Positions 52,597 through 61,295 of a stretch of DNA of 64,000 bases are shown here, piece after piece; position 1 is the first letter of the stretch; every line of letters starts with the position of its first letter. This DNA is from Dyella sp. BiH032 (GTDB lineage Bacteria > Pseudomonadota > Gammaproteobacteria > Xanthomonadales > Rhodanobacteraceae), in contig NZ_CP134867.1 of NCBI RefSeq assembly GCF_031954525.1, positions 4,526,001-4,590,000 on the forward strand, written 5' to 3'. The notes beneath the pieces are model-generated. The model saw only the letters and a program-made list of their open reading frames with translations, did not search any database and was not told the DNA's origin. The position numbers were made by a program, and so were the translations under genes.

Positions 52597-53373
52597 ATGG
52601 TCGCATTGGCAACGGAGCACGTGATCGACGTGCATCACTGGAACGACACTCTCTTCAGCTTCCGCACCACGCGCGATCCGGGCTTCCGCTTCGACAGCGG
52701 TCAGTTCGTGATGATCGGGCTGGAGGTGGAAGGGCGTCCGCTGATGCGGGCGTACTCAATCGCCAGTGCGCACTGGGAAGAGCATCTGGAGTTCTTCAGC
52801 ATCAAGGTGCCGAACGGGCCGCTGACGTCGCGCCTGCAGCACCTGAAGCCGGGCGACCCGGTCACGGTCAGCCGCAAACCCACCGGCACGCTCGTGCTCA
52901 ACGATCTCAAGCCCGGCAAGCATCTGTACCTGCTGGGCACCGGCACGGGCCTCGCGCCGTTCATGAGCATCATCCGCGATCCCGATACCTACGAACGCTT
53001 CGACAAGATCGTGCTCGCGCACGGCGTGCGTCACGTCAACGACCTGGCCTACGCGGACTACCTGGAGAAGGAGCTCCCAGCGCACGAGTACCTGGGCGAG
53101 CTGGTCCGCGAGAAGCTGATCTACTATCCCACGGTGACGCGCGAGCCGTACCGCAACCGCGGCCGTATTACGGACGCGATCGCCGACGGGATGATGAGCC
53201 AGGCCATCGGCCTGCCGCCGCTCCACCCCGATACGGACCGCGTGATGCTCTGCGGCAGTCCCTCGATGCTGGAAGACACCAGCGCGCTGCTGGACGGCCG
53301 CGGCTTCCAGGTCTCGCCGCGCACGCGCGAACCGGGCGACTACGTGGTCGAGCGGGCGTTCGTCGAGAAGTGA
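52597..53373 (+). CDS. fpr: Ferredoxin/flavodoxin-NADP(+) reductase
   Basis: A 258-residue FNR of the bacterial subclass. FAD-binding motif PLMRAYSIAS (RxYS) with SIKVPNGPLTSRLQHL; NADP-binding LLGTGTGLAPFMSIIRDP; C-terminal VMLCGSPSMLEDTSALLDGR and terminal VVERAFVEK. It passes electrons between NADPH and ferredoxin or flavodoxin and helps in oxidative stress responses. The ATG at 52597 is where the conserved domain begins. Length normal for the family. Confidence 0.95.
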   Translation: MVALATEHVIDVHHWNDTLFSFRTTRDPGFRFDSGQFVMIGLEVEGRPLMRAYSIASAHWEEHLEFFSIKVPNGPLTSRLQHLKPGDPVTVSRKPTGTLVLNDLKPGKHLYLLGTGTGLAPFMSIIRDPDTYERFDKIVLAHGVRHVNDLAYADYLEKELPAHEYLGELVREKLIYYPTVTREPYRNRGRITDAIADGMMSQAIGLPPLHPDTDRVMLCGSPSMLEDTSALLDGRGFQVSPRTREPGDYVVERAFVEK

Positions 53374-53379
53374 ATCCGA

Positions 53380-53395
53380 GAGCCTGATCAGGCTC
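53380..53395. repeat. Perfect 16-bp palindrome between convergent genes
   Basis: GAGCCTGATCAGGCTC lies just past the fpr stop, between fpr and the convergent kinase gene. Without a T-tract it is at best a weak terminator. Its first bases resemble the ends of the MITE-like element at 13563. Confidence 0.4.
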
Positions 53396-53407
53396 GAAGG
53401 GACGTCG

Positions 53408-54100
53408 TCACTGGCGGACGCGCCCCTGCCCTTCGTTGTCCCAGTAACCGAAGATCCGACGCGCCACCAGCTTGTACAGCCGCTTGAAGGTGGCACGCCA
53501 CAGCCGCGCGTGTGGCGCCGGCGTGGCCAGGATCGCGCGCTGACGCGCGCTCAGCGCCTCCGGGCAGTATGTGCGCTTGTGCTTGAGCAGATGGCGCAGA
53601 TCTTCGCGCGCCAGCAGACGGAACAGTGCCCCGCGCCGGCCGCGCGTCCAGGCGATCTGGAAATCCACCAGCGCGGGCTGGCCGTCCTCCCGCACCAGCC
53701 AGTTGGGTTCCTTGGCCAAGTCGTTGTGGACGATGCCGCGCCTGTGCAACGCCGCCAGCAGGCGCAGGGCGTCGCGGTAATAAGTCCGATCGCGCGGCTG
53801 TGCCTGCTGCATCGGTGCCCCGGCGATATAGCCGCGCAGGAGCTCCCGGCCATCCCAGTGCAGCAACGGTGGAACCCCTTCCACGCCCTCGAGCCGGGCC
53901 AGCGCCCGCGCTTCCCGGGCGGCGGCTCGCCGTGCGAAGGCACGCGCCCACCAGCGTGCGGCACGGACATCGCGCCGAATCACCGGCACGCCGCCGCGGC
54001 GGGTGAGTTCGATGCGGCCCAGTTCATCGGCCTTGAGCAGGGTGGTGTCGGTGTCCACGCGAATTCCGGTGTGCGGCGGCGGGGTACACTCGCCCGCCAT
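53408..54100 (-). CDS. RIO-like small serine/threonine kinase or phosphotransferase
   Basis: A 230-residue kinase-fold protein. Catalytic loop GIVHNDLAKEPNWL (HxDxxxxxN) and metal-binding PALVDFQIAWTRG (DFQ in place of DFG). N-lobe segments IRRDVRAARWWARAF and EGVEGVPPLLHWDGRELLRG. The C-terminal region is basic. It resembles the bacterial RIO1/aminoglycoside-phosphotransferase-like kinases; substrate unknown. Start ATG at 54100, divergent from the DUF456 gene. Confidence 0.82.
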   Translation of the reverse strand: MAGECTPPPHTGIRVDTDTTLLKADELGRIELTRRGGVPVIRRDVRAARWWARAFARRAAAREARALARLEGVEGVPPLLHWDGRELLRGYIAGAPMQQAQPRDRTYYRDALRLLAALHRRGIVHNDLAKEPNWLVREDGQPALVDFQIAWTRGRRGALFRLLAREDLRHLLKHKRTYCPEALSARQRAILATPAPHARLWRATFKRLYKLVARRIFGYWDNEGQGRVRQ

Positions 54101-54148
54101 GCTGCCTAGCGGCCTATTGTGGCCGATCCGCCACCGACACGCCGGAAC

Positions 54149-54637
54149 ATGCCGATGGACATCGCGCTCTACCTGCTGGCCGCCCTGCTGATGATCGGCG
54201 GGCTCGCCGGCACCATCCTGCCGGCGCTGCCGGGCATCCCGATGATCTTCGGCGGCATCTGGCTGGCCGCCGCCGTGGATGGCTACCAACGCGTGGGCAC
54301 CGGCTGGCTGCTCACGATCGGTGCCCTGGGCGCCTTCGGCGTCGCGGTAGATTTCATCGCCGGCGTGGCCGGCGCCAAGCGTGTCGGCGCCAGCCGGACC
54401 GCGCTCTGGGGCGCAACGATCGGTACGGTCGTAGGCATGTTCTTCGGGCTCGCCGGGCTGCTGCTCGGGCCGTTCGTCGGTGCGCTCGCGGGCGAACTGG
54501 CCTCCGGCAACAGCGTGCTGCGCTCGACCCACGTGGGCATCGGCACCTGGCTCGGACTGCTGTTCGGAACGCTGGTGAAGCTGGTGATCTCGCTGCTGAT
54601 GCTCGGCCTGTTCGGCTTCGCCATGCTGGTCGGCTGA
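54149..54637 (+). CDS. DUF456 family membrane protein
   Basis: A 162-residue integral membrane protein with about four or five hydrophobic segments, rich in glycine (LLAALLMIGGLAGTILPALP, GIPMIFGGIWLAAA, TIGALGAFGVAVDFIAGVAG, KRVGASRTALWGA, LGLLFGTLVKLVISLLMLGL). The GLxGxxxPxxPG opening is typical of DUF456. Start at ATG 54149, or 54155 two codons on. Function not established. Confidence 0.88.
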   Translation: MPMDIALYLLAALLMIGGLAGTILPALPGIPMIFGGIWLAAAVDGYQRVGTGWLLTIGALGAFGVAVDFIAGVAGAKRVGASRTALWGATIGTVVGMFFGLAGLLLGPFVGALAGELASGNSVLRSTHVGIGTWLGLLFGTLVKLVISLLMLGLFGFAMLVG

Positions 54638-54740
54638 GCGCCGACCCCACATCGCGTTCGACCACCCCGGAGACCTTCGGCACAGGCGCCTGGGACGGCA
54701 GACACCTAGGCTTCCGCGACCACTCTTAGGGAACCGAATC

Positions 54741-56516
54741 ATGTACAGACGCCTAGCCTTCGTCGTAGCCGCCTCGCTGGCGGCGGCCGGCTCCGCCCAT
54801 GCCCAGGCCAAGTCGCCCGAATGGATCGAACGCAGCAACGCCGACGCCAAGGTGCTGCTGGAGGTGATGGCGCGCTTCTCGCCGGAATTCGCCTCGCAGG
54901 TCGGCTTCCCCGGCTACGACGACAAGGTGACGGACCTCAGGCCCGGCATCGACGAACGCTCGCGGGCCGCGCTGGTCGACGCCAAGGGCAAGCTGCAGAA
55001 GCTGCTGGTGGCGGAGAAGGACGCCAACGTTCGGCAGGACCTGCAGATCATGCTGAAGACCGTGGACCAGCAGATCGAAGGCATCGACCTCAATCGCCGC
55101 TACATGTTGCCGGTGCAGGACGTGGGCCAGCTGATCTTCGGCGGCGAATTCGCGCTGCTGAAGGACGACGTGGACCCCAAGCGCCGCGCGCTCGCCCTCA
55201 ATCGCCTGCAGTGCTATGTGGGCAAGGCGCCGGGCTGCGAGCCGATCGCCGAGCTGGCCAAGGCCCGCACCAACGAGCAGCTGGGCAACAAGTCGCTGCT
55301 GGGTCCGTACAAGGGCGAGATCGAACAGAAGCTGGCCAACACGCCGCGCTACGTCGAAGGCGTCCGCCAGCTCTTCGCCAAGTACAAGCTGGATACCGCC
55401 GAGGGCAAGGCGGCCCTGGATGCGCTCGACAGCCAGCTCAAGGATTACGACGCCTGGGTGCGCAGCACGGTGCTGCCGCGCGCCCGCGCCGACTTCCGCC
55501 TGCCGGAGCCGATGTACGCGTACAACCTGAAGCAGGTCGGCATCGACATTCCGCCGCAGGAACTGATCAAGCAGGCGGAGCTGGAGTTCGTCGAACTGCG
55601 TTCGGCCATGCAGATGATGGCGCCGGTGGTCGCGAAGGCCGAGAACATCCAGGCCACCGACTACCGCGACGTACTCAAGGCGCTGAAGAAGCAGCAGCTG
55701 TCGAAGGACCAGGTGATGCCGTGGTACCACGAGGTGATCGCGAAGATCGAGGACATCATCCGGCGCGAACGCATCGTCACCCTGCCCGAGCGCAAGATGG
55801 CCATCCGCATGGCCTCCGATGCCGAGGCCGCGGCCGTGCCGGCGCCGCACATGGATCCGCCTCCGTTCATCAACAATAAGGGCGAACAGGGGACGTTCGT
55901 GCTGACTATGGGCAATCCGTCGGCGAAGGCCGGTGGCTCGGACGCCTATGACGACTTCACCTTCAAGGCGGCGGCGTGGACGCTCACCGCACATGAAGGC
56001 CGTCCCGGGCACGAGCTGCAGTTCGCGGCGATGGTGGAGCGCGGCGTCTCGCTGGCGCGCAGCCTGTTCGCGTTCAATAGCGTGAACGTCGAAGGCTGGG
56101 CGCTGTACGCGGAGGCCGAGACGCTGCCGTACGAGCCGCCGGCGGGCCAGTTCGGTGCCCTGCAGGCGCGCATGATGCGTGCGGCACGCGCCTACCTCGA
56201 TCCGATGCTCAACTTGGGCCTTATCACGCGCGAGCGCGCCCACGAAATCCTCGTCCACGAGGTGGGCCTGTCCGAAGCGATGGCGCGCCAGGAACTGGAT
56301 CGCTACACCTTCAACAGCCCCGGCCAGGCGACGGCCTATTTCTACGGCTACATGCGCCTGCAGCAGCTGAGGCTCGAAACGGAACTGGCGCTCGGCTCGC
56401 GCTTCGACCGCAAGGCCTTCAACGATTTCGTGATCGGCCAGGGTCTGCTGCCGCCGGAGCAACTGGCGGAAGCCGTGCGCACGCAGTTCATTCCGCAGCA
56501 CGCCAAACCGCATTGA
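54741..56516 (+). CDS. DUF885 family secreted peptidase-like protein
   Basis: A 591-residue protein with signal peptide (MYRRLAFVVAASLAAAGSAH, then AQA). The DUF885 hallmark is TAHEGRPGHELQFAAM near residue 418, whose histidines and glutamate resemble a zinc site (HExxxxH). Further conserved NVEGWALYAEAETLPYEP and DPMLNLGLITRERAHEIL. Members are presumed carboxypeptidase-like hydrolases; the activity is not established here. Confidence 0.9.
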   Translation: MYRRLAFVVAASLAAAGSAHAQAKSPEWIERSNADAKVLLEVMARFSPEFASQVGFPGYDDKVTDLRPGIDERSRAALVDAKGKLQKLLVAEKDANVRQDLQIMLKTVDQQIEGIDLNRRYMLPVQDVGQLIFGGEFALLKDDVDPKRRALALNRLQCYVGKAPGCEPIAELAKARTNEQLGNKSLLGPYKGEIEQKLANTPRYVEGVRQLFAKYKLDTAEGKAALDALDSQLKDYDAWVRSTVLPRARADFRLPEPMYAYNLKQVGIDIPPQELIKQAELEFVELRSAMQMMAPVVAKAENIQATDYRDVLKALKKQQLSKDQVMPWYHEVIAKIEDIIRRERIVTLPERKMAIRMASDAEAAAVPAPHMDPPPFINNKGEQGTFVLTMGNPSAKAGGSDAYDDFTFKAAAWTLTAHEGRPGHELQFAAMVERGVSLARSLFAFNSVNVEGWALYAEAETLPYEPPAGQFGALQARMMRAARAYLDPMLNLGLITRERAHEILVHEVGLSEAMARQELDRYTFNSPGQATAYFYGYMRLQQLRLETELALGSRFDRKAFNDFVIGQGLLPPEQLAEAVRTQFIPQHAKPH

Positions 56517-56543
56517 ACGACGTCCGCGGGACGCATTCCTCAC

Positions 56544-56900
56544 TCAAAGCCGGCGTTGACGCGCCGGCTTTTTTTGCGCCGCGGCACCGCGCGCCAGCCA
56601 GGCGGCGAAAGCGGGCGTGTCGCGAGTGAGCCAACGCGGCAGCACCACATATTGGCGGCTGGGCGCCGCGCCCGGGCGCGGCAGGAAGGGCATCGCGCCA
56701 TCCAGCGTCAGCAGCTCGTCGCGGTCGCTGGGCTTGACCTTCAACGCAATGCCGCCGGCGCTCAACCAGGCGCAAGGGCGTTCGGATAGATAAGCCATCT
56801 GGCCGCCGAACATGGGGTGGAAACGCAGCTCGTGCGCCAGTCCCAGATGCGTCGCGGCATCTTCCAGTTCGCGACGGAGGGCCTCCGTCGCCGCGTTCAA
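56544..56900 (-). CDS. TfoX N-terminal domain protein
   Basis: A 118-residue protein with the TfoX_N signature FHPMFGGQMAYLSERPCAWL, AGGIALKVKPSDRDELLTLD. I place the start at the TTG at 56900, whose last two bases lie in the TGA of the upstream hlyIII gene (TTGA). No ATG exists in a sensible position, and this overlap implies translational coupling. The regulatory C-terminal half of full TfoX/Sxy is missing, as in many short homologues. Function unknown. Confidence 0.75.
   Translation of the reverse strand: MNAATEALRRELEDAATHLGLAHELRFHPMFGGQMAYLSERPCAWLSAGGIALKVKPSDRDELLTLDGAMPFLPRPGAAPSRQYVVLPRWLTRDTPAFAAWLARGAAAQKKPARQRRL
56546..56575 (+). terminator. Rho-independent terminator after the DUF885 gene
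   Basis: AGCCGGCG-TTGACG-CGCCGGCT forms a perfect 8-bp stem followed by seven T's, 30 bases past the stop at 56516. It lies between converging genes and should mainly stop plus-strand transcription. Confidence 0.9.
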
Positions 56901-57571
56901 GCGACGGAGGCGGTGTCGGGGATGACGTAAAGCAGCACGGCCAGGTAATGCAGCACGCTGCCGGCGAGCACGAAGAAATGCCAGACGGTGTGGTGGTAAG
57001 GCATGCGGCGCGCGAGATAGAACGGCACACCCGCCGTGTAGGCCACGCCGCCGGCGATCAGCAGCGCCATGCCGCCGGTCTCCAGGTGCGCACTCAGCGG
57101 CTTGAAGGCGATCATGCCGATCCAGCCCATGGCTATGTACAGCAGCACCGCGAACTTCCTGTAGCGTTTGAGCACCCCCAGCTCGAGCGCGCTGCCGGCG
57201 AGCGCCAGCGCCCAGATCGCGCCGAACAGGCTCCAGCCCCACGCGCCGGGCAGGGCGACCAGGGTGAACGGCGTGTAGGTGCCGGCGATCAGCAGGAAGA
57301 TCGCGATGTGGTCCAGCGTGCGCAGCACCCGCTTGGCCAGTTCGCCCGGGACGGCGTGATAGAGCGTGGAGGCGGTGTACAGCAGGATCAGCGTGGTGCC
57401 GAAGACCGCGCTGGAGACGATGGCCCGGGCATCCCCCACGAGCGCGGCGTAGGCCACCAGGGTGGCGAGCCCGGCGATGCTCAGCAGGATGCCGATCCCG
57501 TGGATGACGCTGCTGGCGAGCTCGTCGCCGAAGGCATAGCGCGGGGCCGCGGCGCTGGACGTGACCGACAT
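56897..57571 (-). CDS. Hemolysin III / PAQR-family membrane protein (TrhA-like)
   Basis: A 224-residue seven-helix protein of the HlyIII/PAQR family. Motifs are DELASSVIHGIGILLSIAGL, TASTLYHAVPGELAKRVLRT then LDHIAIFLLIAGTYTPFTLV, and YHHTVWHFFVLAGSVLHYLA near the end. The conserved histidines, aspartate and serine form the membrane zinc site of this family, linked to membrane fluidity control. I choose the ATG at 57571, which has GAGGAA 6 bases upstream. Confidence 0.9.
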   Translation of the reverse strand: MSVTSSAAAPRYAFGDELASSVIHGIGILLSIAGLATLVAYAALVGDARAIVSSAVFGTTLILLYTASTLYHAVPGELAKRVLRTLDHIAIFLLIAGTYTPFTLVALPGAWGWSLFGAIWALALAGSALELGVLKRYRKFAVLLYIAMGWIGMIAFKPLSAHLETGGMALLIAGGVAYTAGVPFYLARRMPYHHTVWHFFVLAGSVLHYLAVLLYVIPDTASVA

Positions 57572-57668
57572 GGGATTTCCTCGAGGAACAGACGCGCTGG
57601 CTGGCGCACTGCTCACCTTACCCGCGCGGCGGGTCGTTGCATACTCCCGCGCACGGAGATCAGGCCGG

Positions 57669-58103
57669 CTATTCGATGATGAAGGCGCCGAAGGCGATGC
57701 CGATATTCCAGCCCTCGCCCGTGCCGCTGAGCGCCAGCGAGACGTTGCCCTTGGTCAGCACCTGGGCCGCGGCCGACTTCTCGGCGCCGACGTGCACTTG
57801 GGCGTTGGCGTAGTGGCCCTTGATCTCACCGATGCTGCCCACCCCGGAAAACTTGCCCACGCCGTCGGTGATCCGGGTCTTGCCGAACGTGAGGCCGCCG
57901 CCCTTGACCCGAATCCGCACGTGCATGCTTTGCCCGTTGTCGCAGCGGACGGTGCCGCTGCCGGTGGCGGTCTGGTAGAACACCGACCAGCCGGACACCT
58001 GGAAGTCCATCTTGCAGGACACCTCGGCCGCCCGGGCCGGTGCCGGCAGCGCTCCGCACGCCGCGGCGGCCAGCAAGGCGCAGCCCAGCCATGTCTTCCC
58101 CAT
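57669..58103 (-). CDS. Secreted protein of unknown function
   Basis: A 144-residue exported protein: signal peptide MGKTWLGCALLAAAACGALP ending AARA, then an all-beta domain (VSCKMDFQVSGWSVFYQTAT, GSGTVRCDNGQSMHVRIRVK, ALSGTGEGWNIGIAFGAFII). Two cysteines in the mature part may form a disulfide. GGAGAACGAC precedes the ATG. I do not recognise the family beyond its being a conserved hypothetical of this type. Confidence 0.75.
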   Translation of the reverse strand: MGKTWLGCALLAAAACGALPAPARAAEVSCKMDFQVSGWSVFYQTATGSGTVRCDNGQSMHVRIRVKGGGLTFGKTRITDGVGKFSGVGSIGEIKGHYANAQVHVGAEKSAAAQVLTKGNVSLALSGTGEGWNIGIAFGAFIIE

Positions 58104-58184
58104 GTCGTTCTCCTGACCCTCGACGCCTGCCCGTACCGGACAGGCCGCATTGTGTGGTGCCATGGATGAACGGTCGTGAATGCG

Positions 58185-58309
58185 GCGTTCACGCGGCTTG
58201 AACGCGCGCCAAAGCCGGCCATCCACAGAATCCGCAGTCCGGGCATCTCCCCCTCTCTCCCCCGATGCCCGGCTCATTGAGCCCCGCCTCCTGTGCGGGG
58301 CCTTTTTTT
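58185..58309 (+). ncRNA. Candidate small RNA with three stem-loops and C-rich loops (sX13-like)
   Basis: The intergenic region holds three stem-loops in a row on the plus strand: GCGTTCA/TGAACGC (58185-58205); CCGGGCATC/GATGCCCGG (58239-58272) with a 16-base C/U-only loop TCCCCCTCTCTCCCCC; and a terminator GCCCCGC-CTCCTGT-GCGGGGC followed by C and seven T's (58281-58309). No plus-strand gene ends upstream of the terminator. Exposed CCCC/CUCCU loops are the hallmark of anti-Shine-Dalgarno sRNAs such as Xanthomonas sX13. The 5' end is not determined. Confidence 0.6.
58281..58309 (+). terminator. Rho-independent terminator of the candidate small RNA
   Basis: Stem GCCCCGC/GCGGGGC with a 7-base loop CTCCTGT and a run of seven T's. 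It points along the plus strand and ends 68 bases before the universal stress protein gene, so it does not belong to any annotated gene. Confidence 0.9.
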
Positions 58310-58377
58310 GTCCTGCGTCAAACCGCCCCGGTGGACGCGGGGTAAGCTGGGGCCGGACTGGCGAATGGAGCGATTCA

Positions 58378-59208
58378 ATGCCCTGCACCGACCTGCTGTT
58401 GTATCTCCAGGAAACCGACCTGCACTCGCCGGGGCCGCGGGCCGCGGCGGCGCTGGCCGCCCGGCTCGGCGCACGGCTGGACGGGCTCTACGTCGCCGAC
58501 CTCCCCGCCGCCGCCTTCAGTCTGCCCGAGGCCGTGCCGGTCCAACTGGAAGAAACACGGCGCCGCTGCGTCGAGGCGGAGGAACACGGTGCGGAATGGC
58601 AGCAGCTGCTGGCATCGCGCGGCCTGGCTGGCCAGTGGCGCGTCGCCCAGGGCGACACCGTGCAGACGGTCTGCCAGGCCGCCGCCGGCTACGACTACCT
58701 GGTGATGGAGCGCAGCCAGCAGCGCAGCGATGCGCCGGTGGGTTTCGGCACGGTGTCGCGCTGCGTGTTCGGCAGCGATCGCCCCGTGCTGGTGGTGCCC
58801 GACATCGCCCGCGTCGACGAGGTAATCGGCGCGCGCGTGCTGGTGGCCTGGAACGGCAGCCGCGAATCGGCCCTGGCCCTGGCCGCCGCGGTCCCCGTGC
58901 TGCAGAAGGCCGACGACGTGCTGGTCCTGGACGGTAGCGAGATGTATGCCGACACCGTTGCCGTGCTGCCCCCGCCCGGCCTGGCCGACTGGCTGGAACG
59001 TCATGGGATCCGGGCACGCATCCAGACCCTCGATGCCGGCCCCACCCACGCCGCAGGCATTCCCATCCTGGACGCCGCACGCGCCCATCGGGCCGACCTG
59101 CTGGTGATGGGCGCCTGGAGCCGTTCGCGGCTGGCGCAGATGGTCCTGGGGGGAACGACCCGCCACCTCTTCATGCACGGCGACCTGCCCATGCTGGTAG
59201 CGCACTGA
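58378..59208 (+). CDS. Universal stress protein, two-domain
   Basis: A 276-residue Usp with two tandem domains. The first (1-145) has YDYLVMERSQQRSDAPVGFG. The second (150-276) ends with the ATP-binding pattern VMGAWSRSRLAQMVLGGTTR then LPMLVAH (GxxxR/GxxGS-like). Starts MPCTDLLLYLQETDLHSPGP at ATG 58378. Typical stress-survival factor; single gene. Confidence 0.9.
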   Translation: MPCTDLLLYLQETDLHSPGPRAAAALAARLGARLDGLYVADLPAAAFSLPEAVPVQLEETRRRCVEAEEHGAEWQQLLASRGLAGQWRVAQGDTVQTVCQAAAGYDYLVMERSQQRSDAPVGFGTVSRCVFGSDRPVLVVPDIARVDEVIGARVLVAWNGSRESALALAAAVPVLQKADDVLVLDGSEMYADTVAVLPPPGLADWLERHGIRARIQTLDAGPTHAAGIPILDAARAHRADLLVMGAWSRSRLAQMVLGGTTRHLFMHGDLPMLVAH

Positions 59209-59407
59209 TCATCGACCCCTGGCGATACCCTTTCCGACCACGGGAAGAGAATACGCGGAGCCTACCTCCGTTCGGCCGTCCATACACCTACTTGCGCCAG
59301 CGTTTCCGACGGGCATAGTCTGAAGCCGCGTTCAGCACGATCCCCCTGCGTCCCCACGCAGCGTGTCCAGGACGCGTCCAACACATCGCATCGTCAGGAG
59401 GTCGCTC
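59209..59407. other. Spacer between usp and the TonB-like gene
   Basis: About 200 bases in which I see no gene and no strong hairpin. Confidence 0.4.
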
Positions 59408-60100
59408 ATGCCGTCCGCAAGCCTGGCTGTCGCTCATCGTCCGTCCCACGGTCCTCACGACCAGACCCATCCCGACCGCGTGCGCATCGCCGCTCTCAGC
59501 GCGGCGATCGCACTCAATCTCGCGGCGTTGCTCATGGTGTTGCGGCCGGTCGCGCCGCAGTTCGCCGCGTCGATAAAAAACACCGATGAAATGGTCGTCA
59601 ACTGGATCACGCCCAAGCCGAAACAGCCCGATCCGCCGCAGATCGAAATGAAGGCACGGCCCGTGCCACCGCCTCCGGCCGCGCATGCACAGCCGAAATC
59701 GCTGCCGCCACCGGTGGCCGTTCCGACCGACGAAGGCACCGTCGTCGCGCCGCCGGCCGTTCCGGCACCGAGCGTGGAACCGGCGCAAGTCGTGGCGCCG
59801 CCGGTCGCCGACCCGTCGCCCATCGAGGCCTCGCTGGCGTACCGGACGGCGCCGCTGACGTTCCCGCCGCAGGCGATCCGCAGAAAAATGCAGGGCACCG
59901 TGATGCTGCGGGTTCTGGTCGACGCCGAGGGAAAACCCGTGCAGGTGGTGATCGAAACCTCCAGCGGTTACGAGCTGCTCGACAAGAGCGCGCGCGATCA
60001 GGTGCTCGCCAACTGGCGCTTCCAACCGGCGACATCGCAGGGACGTCCGGAGTCGGCCTGGGCGCGCGTGCCGGTGAGTTTCGATCTGCGCCAGCTTTGA
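59408..60100 (+). CDS. TonB family energy transducer
   Basis: A 230-residue TonB-type protein. One N-terminal membrane segment (AALSAAIALNLAALLMVLRP) is followed by a proline-rich periplasmic spacer (residues 65-145: KPKQPDPPQIEMKARPVPPP). The C-terminal TonB domain has FPPQAIRRKMQGTVMLRVLV, DAEGKPVQVVIETSSGYELL and WRFQPATSQGRPE. AGGAGG lies 6 bases before the ATG at 59408. No exbB/exbD genes are adjacent, so it would work with those encoded elsewhere. Confidence 0.92.
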   Translation: MPSASLAVAHRPSHGPHDQTHPDRVRIAALSAAIALNLAALLMVLRPVAPQFAASIKNTDEMVVNWITPKPKQPDPPQIEMKARPVPPPPAAHAQPKSLPPPVAVPTDEGTVVAPPAVPAPSVEPAQVVAPPVADPSPIEASLAYRTAPLTFPPQAIRRKMQGTVMLRVLVDAEGKPVQVVIETSSGYELLDKSARDQVLANWRFQPATSQGRPESAWARVPVSFDLRQL

Positions 60101-60156
60101 CGTCGCGTTCTCTTAGACGCTCTTCGACACCCTTGAAGAACTCGCCTTGAAGAACT

Positions 60157-60195
60157 AAGGGGCCGGCCGGACCTCATGCGCCCGGCCGGCCCCTT
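60157..60195. terminator. Strong hairpin between converging genes
   Basis: AAGGGGCCGGCCGG pairs with CCGGCCGGCCCCTT over 14 bp with an 11-base loop, 57 bases past the TonB stop and 21 bases past the convergent gene's stop. There is no clear T-tract, but its stability suggests a bidirectional terminator. Confidence 0.6.
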
Positions 60196-60215
60196 CACGG
60201 CAAATCATCCGTCTT

Positions 60216-60503
60216 TCAATGGGCCGTGCGGGTCGGCTGCGGTGTCGACCGCGAAGCACGTACGACCAGCCACACCAGCGCGGCGAGCAGAAGCATCGGC
60301 AGCAACGCCGGCAACAATGCCAGCAGGACGAGCGGCGCCGCGATCAGCAGCGCCAGTCCGCCGAACAACAGACCGAACAAGGCGCCCATCGCCCCCAGCA
60401 CGCCGCCCACGACGGCGAACGTCAGCTTGAACGCCAGGCCGATCAGCGAACCGACCAGCCACAGCGCCAACACCGCCATAACGATCACGATAAGCTCGAA
60501 CAC
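60216..60503 (-). CDS. Small membrane protein of unknown function
   Basis: A 95-residue, almost entirely hydrophobic protein. Its segments are LIVIVMAVLALWLVGSLIGL, LTFAVVGGVLGAMGALFGLL, LALLIAAPLVLLALLPALLP and MLLLAALVWLVV. I place the start at the GTG at 60503 because GGGAGGAAGG sits just upstream; the longer reading from 60551 adds a non-hydrophobic, non-conserved stretch. Family not recognised. Confidence 0.7.
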   Translation of the reverse strand: MFELIVIVMAVLALWLVGSLIGLAFKLTFAVVGGVLGAMGALFGLLFGGLALLIAAPLVLLALLPALLPMLLLAALVWLVVRASRSTPQPTRTAH

Positions 60504-60670
60504 GGCCTTCCTCCCGGGGCAAACCGCGCGATGCGCGGACCGATCGCCCACGCCTTCAGCATGCGCGCACCATGCCTTGGATGCATGGCGCGGAAGTCAT
60601 GCCGAAGGGGTTACAGGTCCTTAACGGCCGGCATGATCCACTGCGCCCGGTTTCAACCGAGTTCCGCCGC

Positions 60671-61249
60671 ATGAAGCACTCCATGCACACCCTCAAGGCG
60701 CTGCGTGATATCGCTTTCGACCTCGGCGTCGGCAAGCATCCTGACCTCGCCGCCATGGCGCGCGAGCTGGGGCGCGTGGTCCATCGCGACAGCGCCGCAT
60801 TGAACGAAGGACTCCTGGAACTGCGTACGCGCCAGCGCGGGTTCGAGCGCTGGTTGCTCGCCGAGCGCAGCAAGCCTGCCATCAGCATGCTCGTCATGGC
60901 ATGGCCGGCCAATCACGGGACGCCCGTGCATGACCACGACGGCCTGTGGGGATTGGAACTGGCCCTGCACGGTGCACTCGAGGTGCAGGCCTGGTCCCGC
61001 GATGTGGCGACCGGCGAGCTGAGCCTGAAGGGCCAGGATTGGCTGGGCCCCGGCGATGCCACCTGGTTCGACGCCGATGCCGGCTATGCCCATCGCTGTC
61101 GTAATCTTTCGCGGCACGAGACCGCGCTGACGCTTCACGTCTACGGCGGCGATCTGGCAAAGTACCTTGCGTATGAGCGCAGCGCCGAAGGCGGCCAGTG
61201 GCTCGCCCGGCCGCAACACGCCGCGATCACCGGCCGGCTGAGCGCCTGA
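60671..61249 (+). CDS. Cupin, cysteine dioxygenase-like
   Basis: A 192-residue cupin. The metal site is in HGTPVHDHDGLWG with GALEVQAWSRD and GYAHRCRNLSRHETALTLHV near the C-terminus, a pattern shared with cysteine dioxygenase-like proteins. The start at 60671 (or ATG at 60683) is uncertain, because no strong RBS is visible and the frame remains open upstream. It is followed closely by the FAD/NAD(P)-binding gene, probably as one operon. Confidence 0.78.
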   Translation: MKHSMHTLKALRDIAFDLGVGKHPDLAAMARELGRVVHRDSAALNEGLLELRTRQRGFERWLLAERSKPAISMLVMAWPANHGTPVHDHDGLWGLELALHGALEVQAWSRDVATGELSLKGQDWLGPGDATWFDADAGYAHRCRNLSRHETALTLHVYGGDLAKYLAYERSAEGGQWLARPQHAAITGRLSA

Positions 61250-61295
61250 GCGCTCCCCTTTCCTCCGGCCGGTTTCGACCAACTTAAGGAGTGGC

